64,000 nt of DNA. Origin: Listeria fleischmannii subsp. fleischmannii LU2006-1 (GTDB taxonomy: Bacteria; Bacillota; Bacilli; Lactobacillales; Listeriaceae). The position numbers were made by a program, and so were the translations under genes. How positions within the stretch are numbered: the stretch's first letter is position 1; the number at the start of each line of letters is the position of its first letter. Below are positions 36,986 through 46,391 of the stretch, one piece after another. Location of the stretch: assembly GCF_000344175.1 (NCBI RefSeq), contig NZ_ALWW01000004.1, forward strand, positions 35,211-99,210, written 5' to 3'. Below the pieces are notes generated by a model. That model worked only from the letters and a program-made list of their open reading frames with translations. It did not search any database and had not been told where the DNA came from.

Positions 36986-37011
36986 TCTAAAAAAAGAAAG
37001 AAGGTTATAAA

Positions 37012-38271
37012 ATGAATATTATTGATGAACTTGAATGGCGCGGAGCCGTTTATCAACAAACTGATGAAGAAGGATTGCGCGAATTAACTAACAAAGAATC
37101 TATTTCCTTATACTGCGGCATTGACCCAACTGGAGATTCTATGCATATTGGGCATTTAATTCCTTTTATGATTTTACGCCGTTTCCAAGATGCAGGTCAT
37201 AAACCCATTATTTTAGTAGGTGGGGCAACAGGGACGATTGGAGATCCTAGTGGTAAAAAAGAAGAGCGCAAGCTGCAATCGCTTGATCAAATCAACCAAA
37301 ATGTAACAAGTTTACGCGCACAACTAGGTCAAATTTTTGACTTCGAGGGAGATAGCGCGGCTACTATGGTCAACAACTATGACTGGACAAAGGATTTATC
37401 CGTACTGGATTTTCTAAGAGATTTTGGGAAAAACTTTAATGTGAATACCATGCTCGCCAAAGATATCGTAGCAAGCCGTTTAGAGGTCGGTATTTCATTT
37501 ACAGAATTTGCTTACCAAATTTTACAAGCGATGGATTACAATCATTTATATGAGCATAACGATTGCCGCTTACAAATTGGTGGCTCAGATCAATGGGGGA
37601 ATATTACAGCTGGACTTGATTTAATCCGTAAAAAACAAGGTGAAAACGCTAAAGCATTTGGGTTAACTATTCCGCTTTTAACAAAAGCAGACGGAACGAA
37701 ATTTGGGAAAACAGAAGGGGGCGCCATTTGGTTAAACGCAGAAAAAACAACGCCCTATGAATTTTACCAGTTTTGGATTAATACAGATGACCGTGATGTA
37801 ATTAAATACTTGAAATATTTCACGTTTTTATCTCAAGAGGCAATTGCCGATTTAGCTCGTCAAGTGGAAGAAGAGCCGCATTTACGTGCAGCGCAAAAAA
37901 CACTTGCTGCTGAGATGACCAAATTCATTCATGATGAGGCAGCGCTCGAACAAGCGATTAAAATTTCAGCTGCGCTGTTTAGTGGTGATGTGGCAAGTTT
38001 AACGGCAGCAGAAATTGAACAAGGGTTTAAAGATGTTCCGACTTTTGTTTCGAAAACAGAAGAAGTGAAACTCGTTGACTGGCTTGTTGAGCTTGGTATT
38101 GAGCCATCTAAACGGCAATCGCGCGAGGATATTTCAAATGGTGCCATTTATATTAACGGAGAGCGTATCCAAGACTTGGATAAAATGATTGGAGAAGCTG
38201 AACGTATTGAAGGGCAGTTTACGATTGTAAGACGCGGGAAGAAAAAATATTTCTTAGTTCGTTACGCATAA
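37012..38271 (+). CDS. tyrS: Tyrosyl-tRNA synthetase (TyrS)
   Basis: The class I synthetase has 419 residues. HIGH-like HIGHL is at about residue 46, and the KMSKS-like loop is KFGKTE at about residue 230. The tyrosine-binding segment and GGSDQWGN motif are present. The C-terminal S4-like RNA-binding domain (KRQSREDISNGAIYINGERI) is intact. The ATG follows AAGAAGG. It is preceded by a Tyr T-box and followed by a strong terminator, so it is monocistronic. Confidence 0.97.
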   Translation: MNIIDELEWRGAVYQQTDEEGLRELTNKESISLYCGIDPTGDSMHIGHLIPFMILRRFQDAGHKPIILVGGATGTIGDPSGKKEERKLQSLDQINQNVTSLRAQLGQIFDFEGDSAATMVNNYDWTKDLSVLDFLRDFGKNFNVNTMLAKDIVASRLEVGISFTEFAYQILQAMDYNHLYEHNDCRLQIGGSDQWGNITAGLDLIRKKQGENAKAFGLTIPLLTKADGTKFGKTEGGAIWLNAEKTTPYEFYQFWINTDDRDVIKYLKYFTFLSQEAIADLARQVEEEPHLRAAQKTLAAEMTKFIHDEAALEQAIKISAALFSGDVASLTAAEIEQGFKDVPTFVSKTEEVKLVDWLVELGIEPSKRQSREDISNGAIYINGERIQDLDKMIGEAERIEGQFTIVRRGKKKYFLVRYA

Positions 38272-38273
38272 TA

Positions 38274-38314
38274 AAAAGGCATTTCACTGTAAAAACGTGA
38301 AATGCCTTTTTTTA
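38274..38314. terminator. Bidirectional terminator after tyrS
   Basis: AAAAAGGCATTTCAC pairs with GTGAAATGCCTTTTT. It also covers the end of the minus-strand YxeA-like gene. Confidence 0.9.
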
Positions 38315-38659
38315 ATTTACCTTTGCTTGCGCTTTTTCAGGTATATCTGCTTTTTTTACTTCTTCGTAGGAGGTCACACCTTTTACTGGCTTCGTATAAA
38401 TTTTTAAGTAGGCACCTTTACGTAAGTTTTTAATAGCTGAAAAATCTAATTCTTTTTCTTCTCCGTCTTTTGTAAAGCCAGGAAGTGAGTAGTTATATCG
38501 TGTTGAGTCTGCATGTTCATTTTCCCTTACACCATCTTCTGTAATTTTGGTGTAGTAGGTTTCTGTACCAATACGGTTATAATTTATAAAGTAGTAACCA
38601 CCGCCGATTAATAAGGCTAAAACTGCGACAGTGATAATAGTGCCCCAAAGTGCTTTCAT
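38312..38659 (-). CDS. YxeA-family small secreted/membrane protein (DUF1093)
   Basis: A 115-residue protein with an N-terminal hydrophobic helix (about residues 5-26), then the YxeA/DUF1093 signature: YYTKITEDG, DSTRYNYSLPGFTKDGEEKELDF, RKGAYLKIYTKPVKGV. Family members are exported or membrane-anchored and their function is unknown. The ATG is preceded by a GAAAG site. It lies between convergent tyrS and the terminator of rpsD. Confidence 0.8.
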   Translation of the reverse strand: MKALWGTIITVAVLALLIGGGYYFINYNRIGTETYYTKITEDGVRENEHADSTRYNYSLPGFTKDGEEKELDFSAIKNLRKGAYLKIYTKPVKGVTSYEEVKKADIPEKAQAKVN

Positions 38660-38788
38660 TAAAATACCAACTTTCTTTTATTTATTATATATGTAGTATA
38701 GCAAGTGAGGGCGGGGGATTCCCTCGATTTAGATGACAATCTGATTTTTTTGCCTTACAGTTTTGAAAGTCTATCAAAAGGTTGGCAT

Positions 38789-38822
38789 TAAAAAAATCCC
38801 TTTGCACGTCGCAAAGGGATTT
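38789..38822 (-). terminator. Terminator of rpsD
   Basis: On the minus strand AAATCCCTTTGC pairs with GCAAAGGGATTT and is followed by a T run. Confidence 0.9.
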
Positions 38823-38843
38823 ATCTGAAAGTTCATTGGACGA

Positions 38844-39446
38844 TTAACGAGAGTAGAACTCAACGATAAACGCTTCGTTAATTTCAGCAGCAAGTTCAGA
38901 ACGCTCAGGTAGACGGTTTAGAGAACCTTCTAATTTATCAGCATCAAATGTTACGTACTCAGGTACGAAACTAGATACATCTAAGCTTTCAGCAATTGCA
39001 GAGTTTTTAGCAGATTTCTCACGAACACCAATTACTTGACCAACAGAAACTTGGTAAGAAGGGATGTCAACGCGTTTTCCATCTACTAAAATGTGACCAT
39101 GGTTTACAAGTTGACGAGCTGCACGACGAGTGCGCGCAAGACCCATGCGGTAAACCAAATTGTCAAGGCGTTGTTCAAGTAAAATCATGAAGTTTTCACC
39201 ATGTTTACCTTGAAGTTTGCCAGCTTTGTTGAACGTATTTTTAAATTGACGTTCAGTTAGTCCATACATATGACGCAATTTTTGCTTTTCAGCTTGTTGC
39301 AAACCATATTCAGACATTTTTTTACGTTGGTTAGGACCATGTTGTCCTGGAGCGTACGGACGACGCTCTAATTCTTTACCAGTACCAGAAAGTGAAATCC
39401 CAAGACGACGGGAAATTTTCCAGCTTGGACCAGTGTATCGAGCCAT
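38844..39446 (-). CDS. rpsD: 30S ribosomal protein S4
   Basis: Primary 16S rRNA-binding protein that starts small-subunit assembly. The 200-residue protein carries the N-terminal S4 domain ([28 protein letters not shown]), then the RNA-binding S4 fold ([29 protein letters not shown]). The ATG follows AAGGAGG. It is unlinked to other ribosomal genes, as usual in Bacilli, and has a long leader that probably binds S4 itself. Confidence 0.97.
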   Translation of the reverse strand: MARYTGPSWKISRRLGISLSGTGKELERRPYAPGQHGPNQRKKMSEYGLQQAEKQKLRHMYGLTERQFKNTFNKAGKLQGKHGENFMILLEQRLDNLVYRMGLARTRRAARQLVNHGHILVDGKRVDIPSYQVSVGQVIGVREKSAKNSAIAESLDVSSFVPEYVTFDADKLEGSLNRLPERSELAAEINEAFIVEFYSR

Positions 39447-39625
39447 TAAAGACTCCTCCTTTTAATTTGTTTTTTGGCATAAAACAAACGAGTTTGCATA
39501 ACTACTAGGGCAGTTTACCTTCATATATCTTCACCTATGCAGCCGCAGGGTTACACAATATACCACAGTAATCTGGGGATAAACAACTTACCAGTAGCTT
39601 GTCAAACAAGCTGCATTTTACACGC
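39447..39625 (-). promoter_or_regulatory. rpsD 5' leader, probable S4-binding autoregulatory RNA
   Basis: A structured leader of about 180 nt lies between the promoter and rpsD. Firmicute rpsD leaders fold into an S4-binding pseudoknot that represses rpsD. The position and length fit; I did not verify the fold. Confidence 0.45.
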
Positions 39626-39630
39626 TATCT

Positions 39631-39660
39631 AGTATAGTACAAAAATTACTGTATTGTCAA
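39631..39660 (-). promoter_or_regulatory. Promoter of rpsD
   Basis: On the minus strand TTGACA (39655-39660) and TATACT (39631-39636) are separated by 18 bp. The -35 box overlaps the end of the fRMsr gene. Confidence 0.8.
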
Positions 39661-40145
39661 CTGATTTCAGCGATAAGAAGGTCTCTTATCTTTTCAAGCC
39701 ACTTTTGATCTGTTGCGTCAAATCGAGAGGTAACCGGACTATCAATATCCAAAACGCCAATCATCTTGCCATTTTTTGACAGAGGAATAACGATTTCAGA
39801 TTGACTTGCCGAGTCACAGGCGATATGTCCTGGAAAGGCGTTTACATCATGTACGATATAGGTTTTTTGCTCTTTTAGGGCGCTGCCGCATACACCACGG
39901 CCGTTTGGAATCCGAATGCAAGCTGGAAGGCCTTGGAATGGACCTAAGACAAGTTGATCGGCTTCTTCTTCATATAAATAAAAGCCAACCCAATTAATCG
40001 TGTCTAAAGCTTGATTTAAAAGGGCGGAAACATTGCTTAAATTGGCGATGAGATTTTCTTCACCTTGAATAAGGGCTGCCACTTGTTTGTGTGCGAGTTC
40101 ATAATTTTGCTCTTTTGTACCTTGAAATTTTGGAATTTCAATCAT
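39657..40145 (-). CDS. msrC: Free methionine-R-sulfoxide reductase (GAF domain, fRMsr)
   Basis: A 162-residue single GAF domain with the three conserved cysteines of fRMsr: LPACIRI, GRGVCG and HIACDS. It reduces free methionine-R-sulfoxide. The domain ends IGVLDIDSPVTSRFDATDQKWLE, typical of YtsP-like proteins. Located upstream of rpsD on the same strand, divergent from ezrA. The ATG follows TGGTGAAAAC. Confidence 0.88.
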   Translation of the reverse strand: MIEIPKFQGTKEQNYELAHKQVAALIQGEENLIANLSNVSALLNQALDTINWVGFYLYEEEADQLVLGPFQGLPACIRIPNGRGVCGSALKEQKTYIVHDVNAFPGHIACDSASQSEIVIPLSKNGKMIGVLDIDSPVTSRFDATDQKWLEKIRDLLIAEIS

Positions 40146-40360
40146 GTTTTCACCACATTTCTATGTCGATTTATGAAAGAAGTATAGCATATTTTAAAAT
40201 ATTGCTTCTACTAGAATGACTTTTTTTGAAAAAAATAGAGTTTACGGGGGTAAAATTTTGTAAATCATGGTAGAATAAGGGATGGATTAAGTCGTGCCTA
40301 GCACTTTACATAGGGCTTTTAAAAATTTCGTACATCACTTGTTGAATGGGAGGATTTTGG

Positions 40361-42058
40361 ATGTTTTATTATATTTTAATTGCGTTTATTATTATTGTCA
40401 TTGCTATTTTTGGCACTGGCTATTTGCTTAAAAAGAAGCATTATACGCGCATTAATACGCTTGAGGAGCAAAAATTAGCGCTTCGTGAACGGCCTGTCAT
40501 TGAAGAGCTTTCAAAGGTTAAAAAATTAAAGCTTACAGGTCAAACTGAAAAATTGTTTGAATCTTGGCGTAGTTCATGGGATGAAATTGAAACGCGTCTT
40601 TTCCCGGACGTAGAAGAAGTTTTAATGGAAGCGGAAATGAATACGGATAAGTATCGCTTTGGTACTGCGACGCAAAATGAAAATGATTTGGAGCAGATGC
40701 TTGTCACGATTGACCGCCAAATGAATCAGATTTTAAATGGTCTAAAGGAACTTTTAACAAGCGAGGAAAAAAATGCGAAGGAAAGTCGGGCGACGAAGGA
40801 AAAGTTAGCTGAGATGCGTCGTATTATCCTAACACAAGGTTTTAAACTTGGTGGAACGCTTCCAAGATATGAGACGGAACTTAATGAGGCGGCAGATAAA
40901 ATTAACCGCTATGATGAGTTGACGGATCAAGGGGATCATTTAGAGGCTCGTGAAATTATTATTTTAGCCAAAAAAGATTTACAGCTTTTAGAAGATGAAA
41001 TGGATAAAACACCGAAATTACTTCATGAAACGGAGACTGTTCTACCTGATGAGTTAGCTGATTTAAAGCAAGGATATTTGGAAATGGTCGATGGCGGCTA
41101 TTTTTTAGAGCAGCTTGAGTTTGAAAAGGAACATATTCGTTTATCTGAGCAGGTGAAAAAGGCGAATGAACGTGTTTTAAAAGGGGAACTTTCGGATGCG
41201 GAAACGTTAATTACGGAAATACATACGGAAATTAATTTATTTTATGATGCACTGGAACAAGAAGTTCATGCTAAGAGTTTTGTTAGTGAAAATCGGTCGC
41301 CGGTTTCTGATAAGCTTGAAGCACAAATGGAATTATCAGCGAAGCTAGCGGAGCAAATTACGGAAGTGAAGGAAACTTACCATGTTTCGGAAGAGGAACT
41401 GGCTAATTATCTGGAAACTTCGGCAGCGTTAGCAGAACAAAAAGAGAATTTTAGTCATACCCTTATGAAGTTAAATGAACAAAAATTGGCCTACTCTGTT
41501 ATTCAGGATGCGCTAAAAGAGATTGACGAAAGATTACTCCAAATTGCTATCGAACAAGATAAGATTAGTGAAGATTTGCGCTCGCTCAGGAAAGATGAAA
41601 TTGAGGCGAGAGAAGATGTTGAACGGATGAAACGTCAAATTGTGCAGCTGAACCGCAAAATTGATCGGGCACGTCTTCCTGGGGTCCCGACTGAATATAA
41701 GGAACTTGAAACACATATGTATGATGCACTTTCGAAAATGGAAGAGAGCTTGAGTGATCGCCCACTTAAAATGAAGACAGTCTCTAAAAACTGGCAAACA
41801 GCGAAAGAAGATTTAGAGCATATTTCTGGAAAAGCAACTGAAATTGTTGAAAATGCAGCACTTGTTGAGTCGGTCATTCAATATGCGAACCGCTACCGGA
41901 TGGATGACAAGGAGCTAGACGAGGAACTTGTTAAAGCAGAACAGCATTTCTACAAAGACTTTCAGTATAAAAAAGCCCTTGAAATTGCCGTTACGGCTCT
42001 TGAAAAAGTAGAGGTTGGGGCATTTAAGAAAATTGAAAAGGCATTTTCTGAGGAGTAA
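40361..42058 (+). CDS. ezrA: Septation ring formation regulator EzrA
   Basis: EzrA is a membrane-anchored, spectrin-like modulator of FtsZ ring formation and cell-wall synthesis. The 565-residue protein has one N-terminal membrane helix (about residues 2-21), then long coiled-coil bundles. Length and the C-terminal patch (SVIQYANRYRMDDKELDEEL) match the family. The ATG at 40361 follows GGGAGGA. The stop codon lies inside the terminator hairpin duplicated around element copy B. Confidence 0.94.
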   Translation: MFYYILIAFIIIVIAIFGTGYLLKKKHYTRINTLEEQKLALRERPVIEELSKVKKLKLTGQTEKLFESWRSSWDEIETRLFPDVEEVLMEAEMNTDKYRFGTATQNENDLEQMLVTIDRQMNQILNGLKELLTSEEKNAKESRATKEKLAEMRRIILTQGFKLGGTLPRYETELNEAADKINRYDELTDQGDHLEAREIIILAKKDLQLLEDEMDKTPKLLHETETVLPDELADLKQGYLEMVDGGYFLEQLEFEKEHIRLSEQVKKANERVLKGELSDAETLITEIHTEINLFYDALEQEVHAKSFVSENRSPVSDKLEAQMELSAKLAEQITEVKETYHVSEEELANYLETSAALAEQKENFSHTLMKLNEQKLAYSVIQDALKEIDERLLQIAIEQDKISEDLRSLRKDEIEAREDVERMKRQIVQLNRKIDRARLPGVPTEYKELETHMYDALSKMEESLSDRPLKMKTVSKNWQTAKEDLEHISGKATEIVENAALVESVIQYANRYRMDDKELDEELVKAEQHFYKDFQYKKALEIAVTALEKVEVGAFKKIEKAFSEE

Positions 42059-42076
42059 ACATTATGTTTACTCCTC
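42050..42076 (+). terminator. ezrA terminator hairpin, proximal copy (no T tract)
   Basis: GAGGAGTAAACA pairs with TGTTTACTCCTC around TTA. The ezrA TAA is within it (42056-42058). It is followed at once by element copy B, not by a T run. Confidence 0.85.
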
Positions 42077-42250
42077 AGTTTGTAGAAAAACTCAAAGTTT
42101 TCGCAAAACAAAACGACACACACCAAAATCAGGCTGCTGACAAATGGTGAGATTCTAGGCAGAGACGAGTACCGAAGTGGAGCGTACTCGAGTACGTGAA
42201 CCTCGGAACGGAGGCAGCTAACAACGAAGATTGCCGTTTGTCAGCAGTCT
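42077..42250 (+). repeat. 174-bp terminator-associated palindromic element, copy B
   Basis: Same 5' and 3' ends as copy A. The outer palindrome arms CTGCTGACAAA (42134-42144) and TTTGTCAGCAG (42237-42247) are perfect, and the core CGTACTCGAGTACG (42183-42196) is a perfect 14-bp palindrome. Together with copy A it shows which parts are conserved (both ends, arms, core) and which diverge (between them). With the duplicated hairpins it fills the first 220 bp of the 344-bp gap before iscS. Confidence 0.9.
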
Positions 42251-42284
42251 GAGGAGTAAACGTTATGTTTGCTCCTCCTTTTAT
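42251..42284 (+). terminator. ezrA terminator hairpin, distal copy (with T tract)
   Basis: GAGGAGTAAAC / GTTTGCTCCTC differs from the proximal copy at two positions and keeps pairing through a G-U. It is followed by CTTTTATTTT, so this copy is the likely terminator. Confidence 0.85.
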
Positions 42285-42402
42285 TTTCAAAACATGACTA
42301 AGCGCTTGACAGGTGTGGTAAAATAATGAAGGACAAACTAGGCGGATAAATGGAGGAATCCTTTTTAGAGCCTAGCATAACGTATAGGAGGCATATGTCC
42401 GA

Positions 42403-43539
42403 ATGATTTATTTTGATAATAGTGCAACGACCAAGCCACATGCGGCAGCACTTGAAACATATACAAAAGTAGCAACGCATTATTTTGCGAATCCTTCTTC
42501 TTTGCATAAATTTGGGCAAAAAGTGCGTGATCTTCATGAAGAGGCAAGAAAACAAGTGGCGGCGCTTATGTCTGTTCGCTCTGAAGATATTATTTTTACA
42601 TCAGGTGGAACCGAAAGCAATAATCTAGCTATTAAGGGGATTGCTCGCGCCTATCAAAATCGTGGGAAACATATTCTCACATCAAAAATTGAACATCCTT
42701 CCGTCAGTAATGTTATGAAAGAACTGGAAGAGGAGGGTTTTCAAGTTACTTATTTACCCGTTACCAAAAGCGGACAAGTAAGAATTGATGATATAAAGGA
42801 AGCGCTTCGAGAAGATACCATTTTAATATCGATTATGCATGTGAATAATGAAGTCGGATCAATCCAACCCATCGCTGAAATTGGCGAATTACTAAAAGAG
42901 CGGGAACTACCATTTTTCCATGTTGATAATGTCCAAGGTTTTGCTAAAAAAGAGCTTGTGCTTTCACAAATCGATGCGATGTCGATTTCTGGACATAAGT
43001 TACATGGGTTACGCGGAACAGGGATTTTATATAAAAAAAGTACCGTCAAACTTCATCCTGAAATACTTGGCGGCGGGCAGGAATTTGGCCTTAGAAGTGG
43101 GACAGAGAACACGGCGGGCATTGTGGCTCTGGCAAAAGCAATGCGGCTTTCATTAGAAGATTTTGAGAAAAAGAGTAGTGAACTAACAGCACTTCGAGAT
43201 TATCTACTCGAACAACTGGAAAAGCTTGACGGCGTGACGGTGCATACGGATGCGTTACACTCAGCACCGCACATCATTTGTTTTTCGGCTAAAAATCACC
43301 GGGGAGAAGTATTAGTGCATGCTCTTGAGGAAAAAGAGGTTTTTGTTTCGACCACAAGTGCCTGCTCTTCGCGCGCGAAGCTAGAAAGCAGTACACTACA
43401 CGCGATGGGCGTCTCGGGTAATCAGGCGACGGGCGCTATTCGGGTTAGTCTTTCGTATGACAATACGAAAGCAGAGGCGGAACAATTTATTTATTTTTTA
43501 AAAGAAATTTTACAAAAAATTAACGAAGTGGTGAAATAA
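42403..43539 (+). CDS. iscS: Cysteine desulfurase (IscS/NifS family) dedicated to ThiI
   Basis: A PLP enzyme that removes sulfur from cysteine. The 378 residues include GGTESNN, the PLP lysine in ISGHKLHGLRGTG and the sulfur-carrying cysteine in TTSACSSRA. It overlaps thiI by one base; in Bacillus the same pair is NifZ-ThiI and delivers sulfur for 4-thiouridine in tRNA. That role is inferred here from the pairing. The ATG has GGAGGC at slightly long spacing. Confidence 0.94.
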   Translation: MIYFDNSATTKPHAAALETYTKVATHYFANPSSLHKFGQKVRDLHEEARKQVAALMSVRSEDIIFTSGGTESNNLAIKGIARAYQNRGKHILTSKIEHPSVSNVMKELEEEGFQVTYLPVTKSGQVRIDDIKEALREDTILISIMHVNNEVGSIQPIAEIGELLKERELPFFHVDNVQGFAKKELVLSQIDAMSISGHKLHGLRGTGILYKKSTVKLHPEILGGGQEFGLRSGTENTAGIVALAKAMRLSLEDFEKKSSELTALRDYLLEQLEKLDGVTVHTDALHSAPHIICFSAKNHRGEVLVHALEEKEVFVSTTSACSSRAKLESSTLHAMGVSGNQATGAIRVSLSYDNTKAEAEQFIYFLKEILQKINEVVK

Positions 43540-44750
43540 TGGAATTCGAACGTATTTTAATTCGTTACGGCGAATTATCAACAAAAGGTAAAAATCGGAA
43601 ACAATTTGTGGCTAAGTTAGCAACCAATGTGAAACAAGCCATTAAAGACATGCCAGAAATTAAAGTGCACGGAGAACGTGACCGCATGCAACTTTATTTA
43701 AACGGAGCCAGTCATGAGAAGGTGACAGAACGTCTTAAACCTATTTTTGGCATTCAGTCGTTTAGTCCGGTTGTTAAAACCGAGCTTGATGTGGCGGCGG
43801 TAAATGAGGCGGCGTATGCGCTTGTTCGTGAACATCATAAGGAAAATGGTACTTTTAAAGTGGCGGCTAGGCGTAGTTTTCGTGATTTCCCTCTTGATTC
43901 TAGTGAATTAAATCAAGAAGTGGGCGCTTTTGTTCTTCGGAAAATAGAAGATTTAACGGTTAATGTGAAACAGCCAGATTTAAAACTAAACGTTGAAGTC
44001 CGTTCAGACGGTGTGTTTTTATCCTGTGCGACGATTTTAGGGGCTGGTGGTTTGCCTGTTAGTTCTTCAGGGCGTGCGATGCTAATGTTGTCTGGTGGAA
44101 TTGATAGTCCGGTTGCTGGTTATCTTGCGATGAAACGCGGGGTTGAGGTGGAGGCGGTTCATTTTCATAGTCCGCCGTATACGAGTGAGCAAGCCAAGCA
44201 AAAAGCAATTGATTTAGCGCGAAAAATCGCTAAATATAGTGGCCAGATTCAAATGCATGTGGTGCCCTTTACAGAAATTCAAGAAACGATTAAAAAGCAA
44301 GTTCCAGAAAGCTATATTATGACGGTAACACGGCGTATGATGCTTCTGATTACCGATGCTCTTAGACGTAAACGAAACGGCCTTGCGATTGTGAATGGTG
44401 AAAGTCTCGGGCAGGTGGCGAGTCAAACACTTGAAAGCATGTTAGCGATTAATGCGGTGACAACAACGCCGATTATTCGACCGGTTGTTTCTATGGATAA
44501 AAATGAAATTATTAAAATTGCGCAAGAGATTGACACTTTTGAGCTGTCCATTCAACCGTTTGAAGATTGCTGTACAATTTTTACACCAACAGCGCCGAAG
44601 ACAAAGCCAAAATTGGAAAAAGTGGTTCATTATGAAAGTTTTGTAGATTTTGATGCCTTAATTGAAAAAGCATTGAATGGGATTGAAACATTCCCTGTTG
44701 AAGTAGCGGAAATGGCAGAAGTGAAAGATGAATTTGCCGACTTATTTTAA
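43539..44750 (+). CDS. thiI: tRNA 4-thiouridylase ThiI
   Basis: ThiI makes 4-thiouridine at position 8 of tRNA and can also serve thiamine synthesis. The 403-residue protein has an N-terminal ferredoxin-like plus THUMP region (RIKYGELSTKGKN-like start, FPLDSSELNQEVG) and the PP-loop SGGIDSPVAG. The C-terminal rhodanese domain of the E. coli enzyme is absent, as normal for Firmicutes. The start overlaps the iscS stop by one base. A gtrA-like gene follows after 20 bp. Confidence 0.95.
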   Translation: MEFERILIRYGELSTKGKNRKQFVAKLATNVKQAIKDMPEIKVHGERDRMQLYLNGASHEKVTERLKPIFGIQSFSPVVKTELDVAAVNEAAYALVREHHKENGTFKVAARRSFRDFPLDSSELNQEVGAFVLRKIEDLTVNVKQPDLKLNVEVRSDGVFLSCATILGAGGLPVSSSGRAMLMLSGGIDSPVAGYLAMKRGVEVEAVHFHSPPYTSEQAKQKAIDLARKIAKYSGQIQMHVVPFTEIQETIKKQVPESYIMTVTRRMMLLITDALRRKRNGLAIVNGESLGQVASQTLESMLAINAVTTTPIIRPVVSMDKNEIIKIAQEIDTFELSIQPFEDCCTIFTPTAPKTKPKLEKVVHYESFVDFDALIEKALNGIETFPVEVAEMAEVKDEFADLF

Positions 44751-44770
44751 TTAGAAAGTGAGGCGCCTCT

Positions 44771-45217
44771 ATGGAAAAGCTAAAAGAATGGCTGATTCAA
44801 AAAATACCGTGGTACACAGAAAAAATTCATAGTATTCTTATGTATCTTGTTATGGGCGTCTTCACAACTATAATCAACATTGTAGCGTTTTGGCTTTTGG
44901 CTTCCTTTTTCGAGTGGGATTATCGAATTGCTAATACGATTGCTTGGATAGTGTCTGTCTTATTTGCTTATGTAACGAATAAAAAATATGTGTTTGTGAG
45001 TTATACGCCAACTTGGCGCGATAAATTGGCGGAAGTGAGTTCATTTTTTGGTTTTCGTTTTATCACCTTTTTAATTGATATGGCTTTCATGGTACTATTC
45101 ATCGATGTTTTCATGTTGAATGAAACTTGGGCGAAGATTTGGGTAAATATAATCGTTCTGGTTCTCAATTATGTGTTTAGCAAATGGCTTATTTTTAAAA
45201 TAAGAAAACCTAATTAA
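44771..45217 (+). CDS. GtrA-family membrane protein
   Basis: The 148-residue protein has four membrane helices of the GtrA family (LMYLVMGVFTTIINIVAFWLLA; IAWIVSVLFAYVTNKKYVF). GtrA-like proteins are thought to move lipid-linked sugars across the membrane during wall glycosylation. It directly follows thiI, probably in its transcript, but has no evident link to sulfur transfer. The ATG follows GTGAGG. It has its own terminator. Confidence 0.88.
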   Translation: MEKLKEWLIQKIPWYTEKIHSILMYLVMGVFTTIINIVAFWLLASFFEWDYRIANTIAWIVSVLFAYVTNKKYVFVSYTPTWRDKLAEVSSFFGFRFITFLIDMAFMVLFIDVFMLNETWAKIWVNIIVLVLNYVFSKWLIFKIRKPN

Positions 45218-45223
45218 TAGAAA

Positions 45224-45268
45224 AAGCTTTAAATAAAAGTTATGACTTTGTTTAAAGCTTTTTTTATT
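45224..45268 (+). terminator. Intrinsic terminator after the gtrA-like gene
   Basis: AAAGCTTTAAA pairs with TTTAAAGCTTT and is followed by a T run. It separates the thiI cluster from the arg operon. Confidence 0.8.
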
Positions 45269-45292
45269 TTTCTAAAATTTATAAAAAACCGT

Positions 45293-45321
45293 TTGACATT
45301 ATAAATATACAATATTATAAT
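45293..45321 (+). promoter_or_regulatory. Promoter of argCJBDF
   Basis: A consensus TTGACA (45293-45298) and TATAAT (45316-45321) separated by 17 bp. AT-rich sequence around and downstream (ATGAGTATTAATATT) is a possible ArgR box, but the match is weak. Confidence 0.8.
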
Positions 45322-45362
45322 GAGTATTAATATTTCGAAAATCATTTTAAAGGGGGATTAAA

Positions 45363-46376
45363 ATGAACATATCCATCGTTGGAGCAAGTGGTTATAGTGG
45401 TTTGGAACTTATTCGTATTTTGCATAATCATCCATATGTCACAATTGCTTCTATACATAATTATTCAAATGTGGGTATGAAAATAAATCAACTTTTCCCA
45501 CATTTAACAGATATCTATGAAGCTACTTTAGAAGAAGTGATTCCTGAACAGATTATGGCACAATCAGATTGCGTATTTTTTGCTACTCCTTCTGGTGTAT
45601 CGAGTCTGGCAGCCATACCGTTTATAAAAGCTGGGTTTCCAGTTATTGATTTATCAGGCGATTTTCGTTTAGACGCGGAAAGTTATTCGAAGTGGTATAG
45701 CAAAACGCCGGCGGATGCCGTTTATTTAGAAAAAATGGAATATGGTTTAGCGGAGTTTCGGCAAAATGTGGAGGCGAAGTGGATTGCTAATCCGGGTTGT
45801 TATGCGACGAGCGTGTTACTACCACTTCTTCCGATTGTAAGTGAGCAACTGGCGAGTGACACCTTTATTATTGATGCCAAGTCAGGTGTTTCGGGAGCAG
45901 GCAAAGTACCGAATTCGGCCAATCATTTTGTAAATGCGCATGATAATCTCGCTTTATATAAAATCAATGCACACCAACATATTCCAGAAATTGAACGATA
46001 TTTAGGTGAGAAATCCCCGAAATTTCAATTTTTGACCTCTCTTTTACCACTGACTCGCGGCATTATGTCAACCCTTTATTTACCGCTCACAAAAGCGGGA
46101 GCAAGGCGAAGCATTGAGCTTTTAGAAGAAACTTATGCCACAAAGACTTTCGTTCGGATACAACCAGATGGACAACTTCCGACAATAAAGCAAGTAGTAG
46201 GCTCTAATTTTTGCGATATCGGCCTTACTTACAACGAAAAAACGGGCATCTTAACTATCGTTTCCGTGCTCGATAATCTTGTGAAAGGGGCGGCAGGTCA
46301 GGCTGTTCAAAATTTAAATTTAATGTTTGGGATGGATGAGTCGACTGGTTTACTTCAATCGCCGATTTTTCCTTAG
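45363..46376 (+). CDS. argC: N-acetyl-gamma-glutamyl-phosphate reductase (ArgC)
   Basis: ArgC reduces N-acetylglutamyl phosphate to the semialdehyde. The 337-residue protein has the N-terminal Rossmann signature SIVGASGYSGLELIR and the catalytic cysteine in IANPGCYATS. The ATG follows AAAGGGGG. It leads an operon of five arginine genes (argCJBDF) with short gaps, the standard Bacilli order. Confidence 0.96.
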   Translation: MNISIVGASGYSGLELIRILHNHPYVTIASIHNYSNVGMKINQLFPHLTDIYEATLEEVIPEQIMAQSDCVFFATPSGVSSLAAIPFIKAGFPVIDLSGDFRLDAESYSKWYSKTPADAVYLEKMEYGLAEFRQNVEAKWIANPGCYATSVLLPLLPIVSEQLASDTFIIDAKSGVSGAGKVPNSANHFVNAHDNLALYKINAHQHIPEIERYLGEKSPKFQFLTSLLPLTRGIMSTLYLPLTKAGARRSIELLEETYATKTFVRIQPDGQLPTIKQVVGSNFCDIGLTYNEKTGILTIVSVLDNLVKGAAGQAVQNLNLMFGMDESTGLLQSPIFP

Positions 46377-46391
46377 AAGGGGGAACTGGAA

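Noticed and set aside
42305..42324. TTGACA/TAAAAT promoter before iscS
   Set aside because: The two boxes are only 7-8 bp apart, so they cannot form one promoter.
45316..45340. ArgR box at the argC promoter
   Set aside because: ATGAGTATTAATATT keeps only part of the ARG-box symmetry. Arginine regulation is expected, but I cannot support a specific site.
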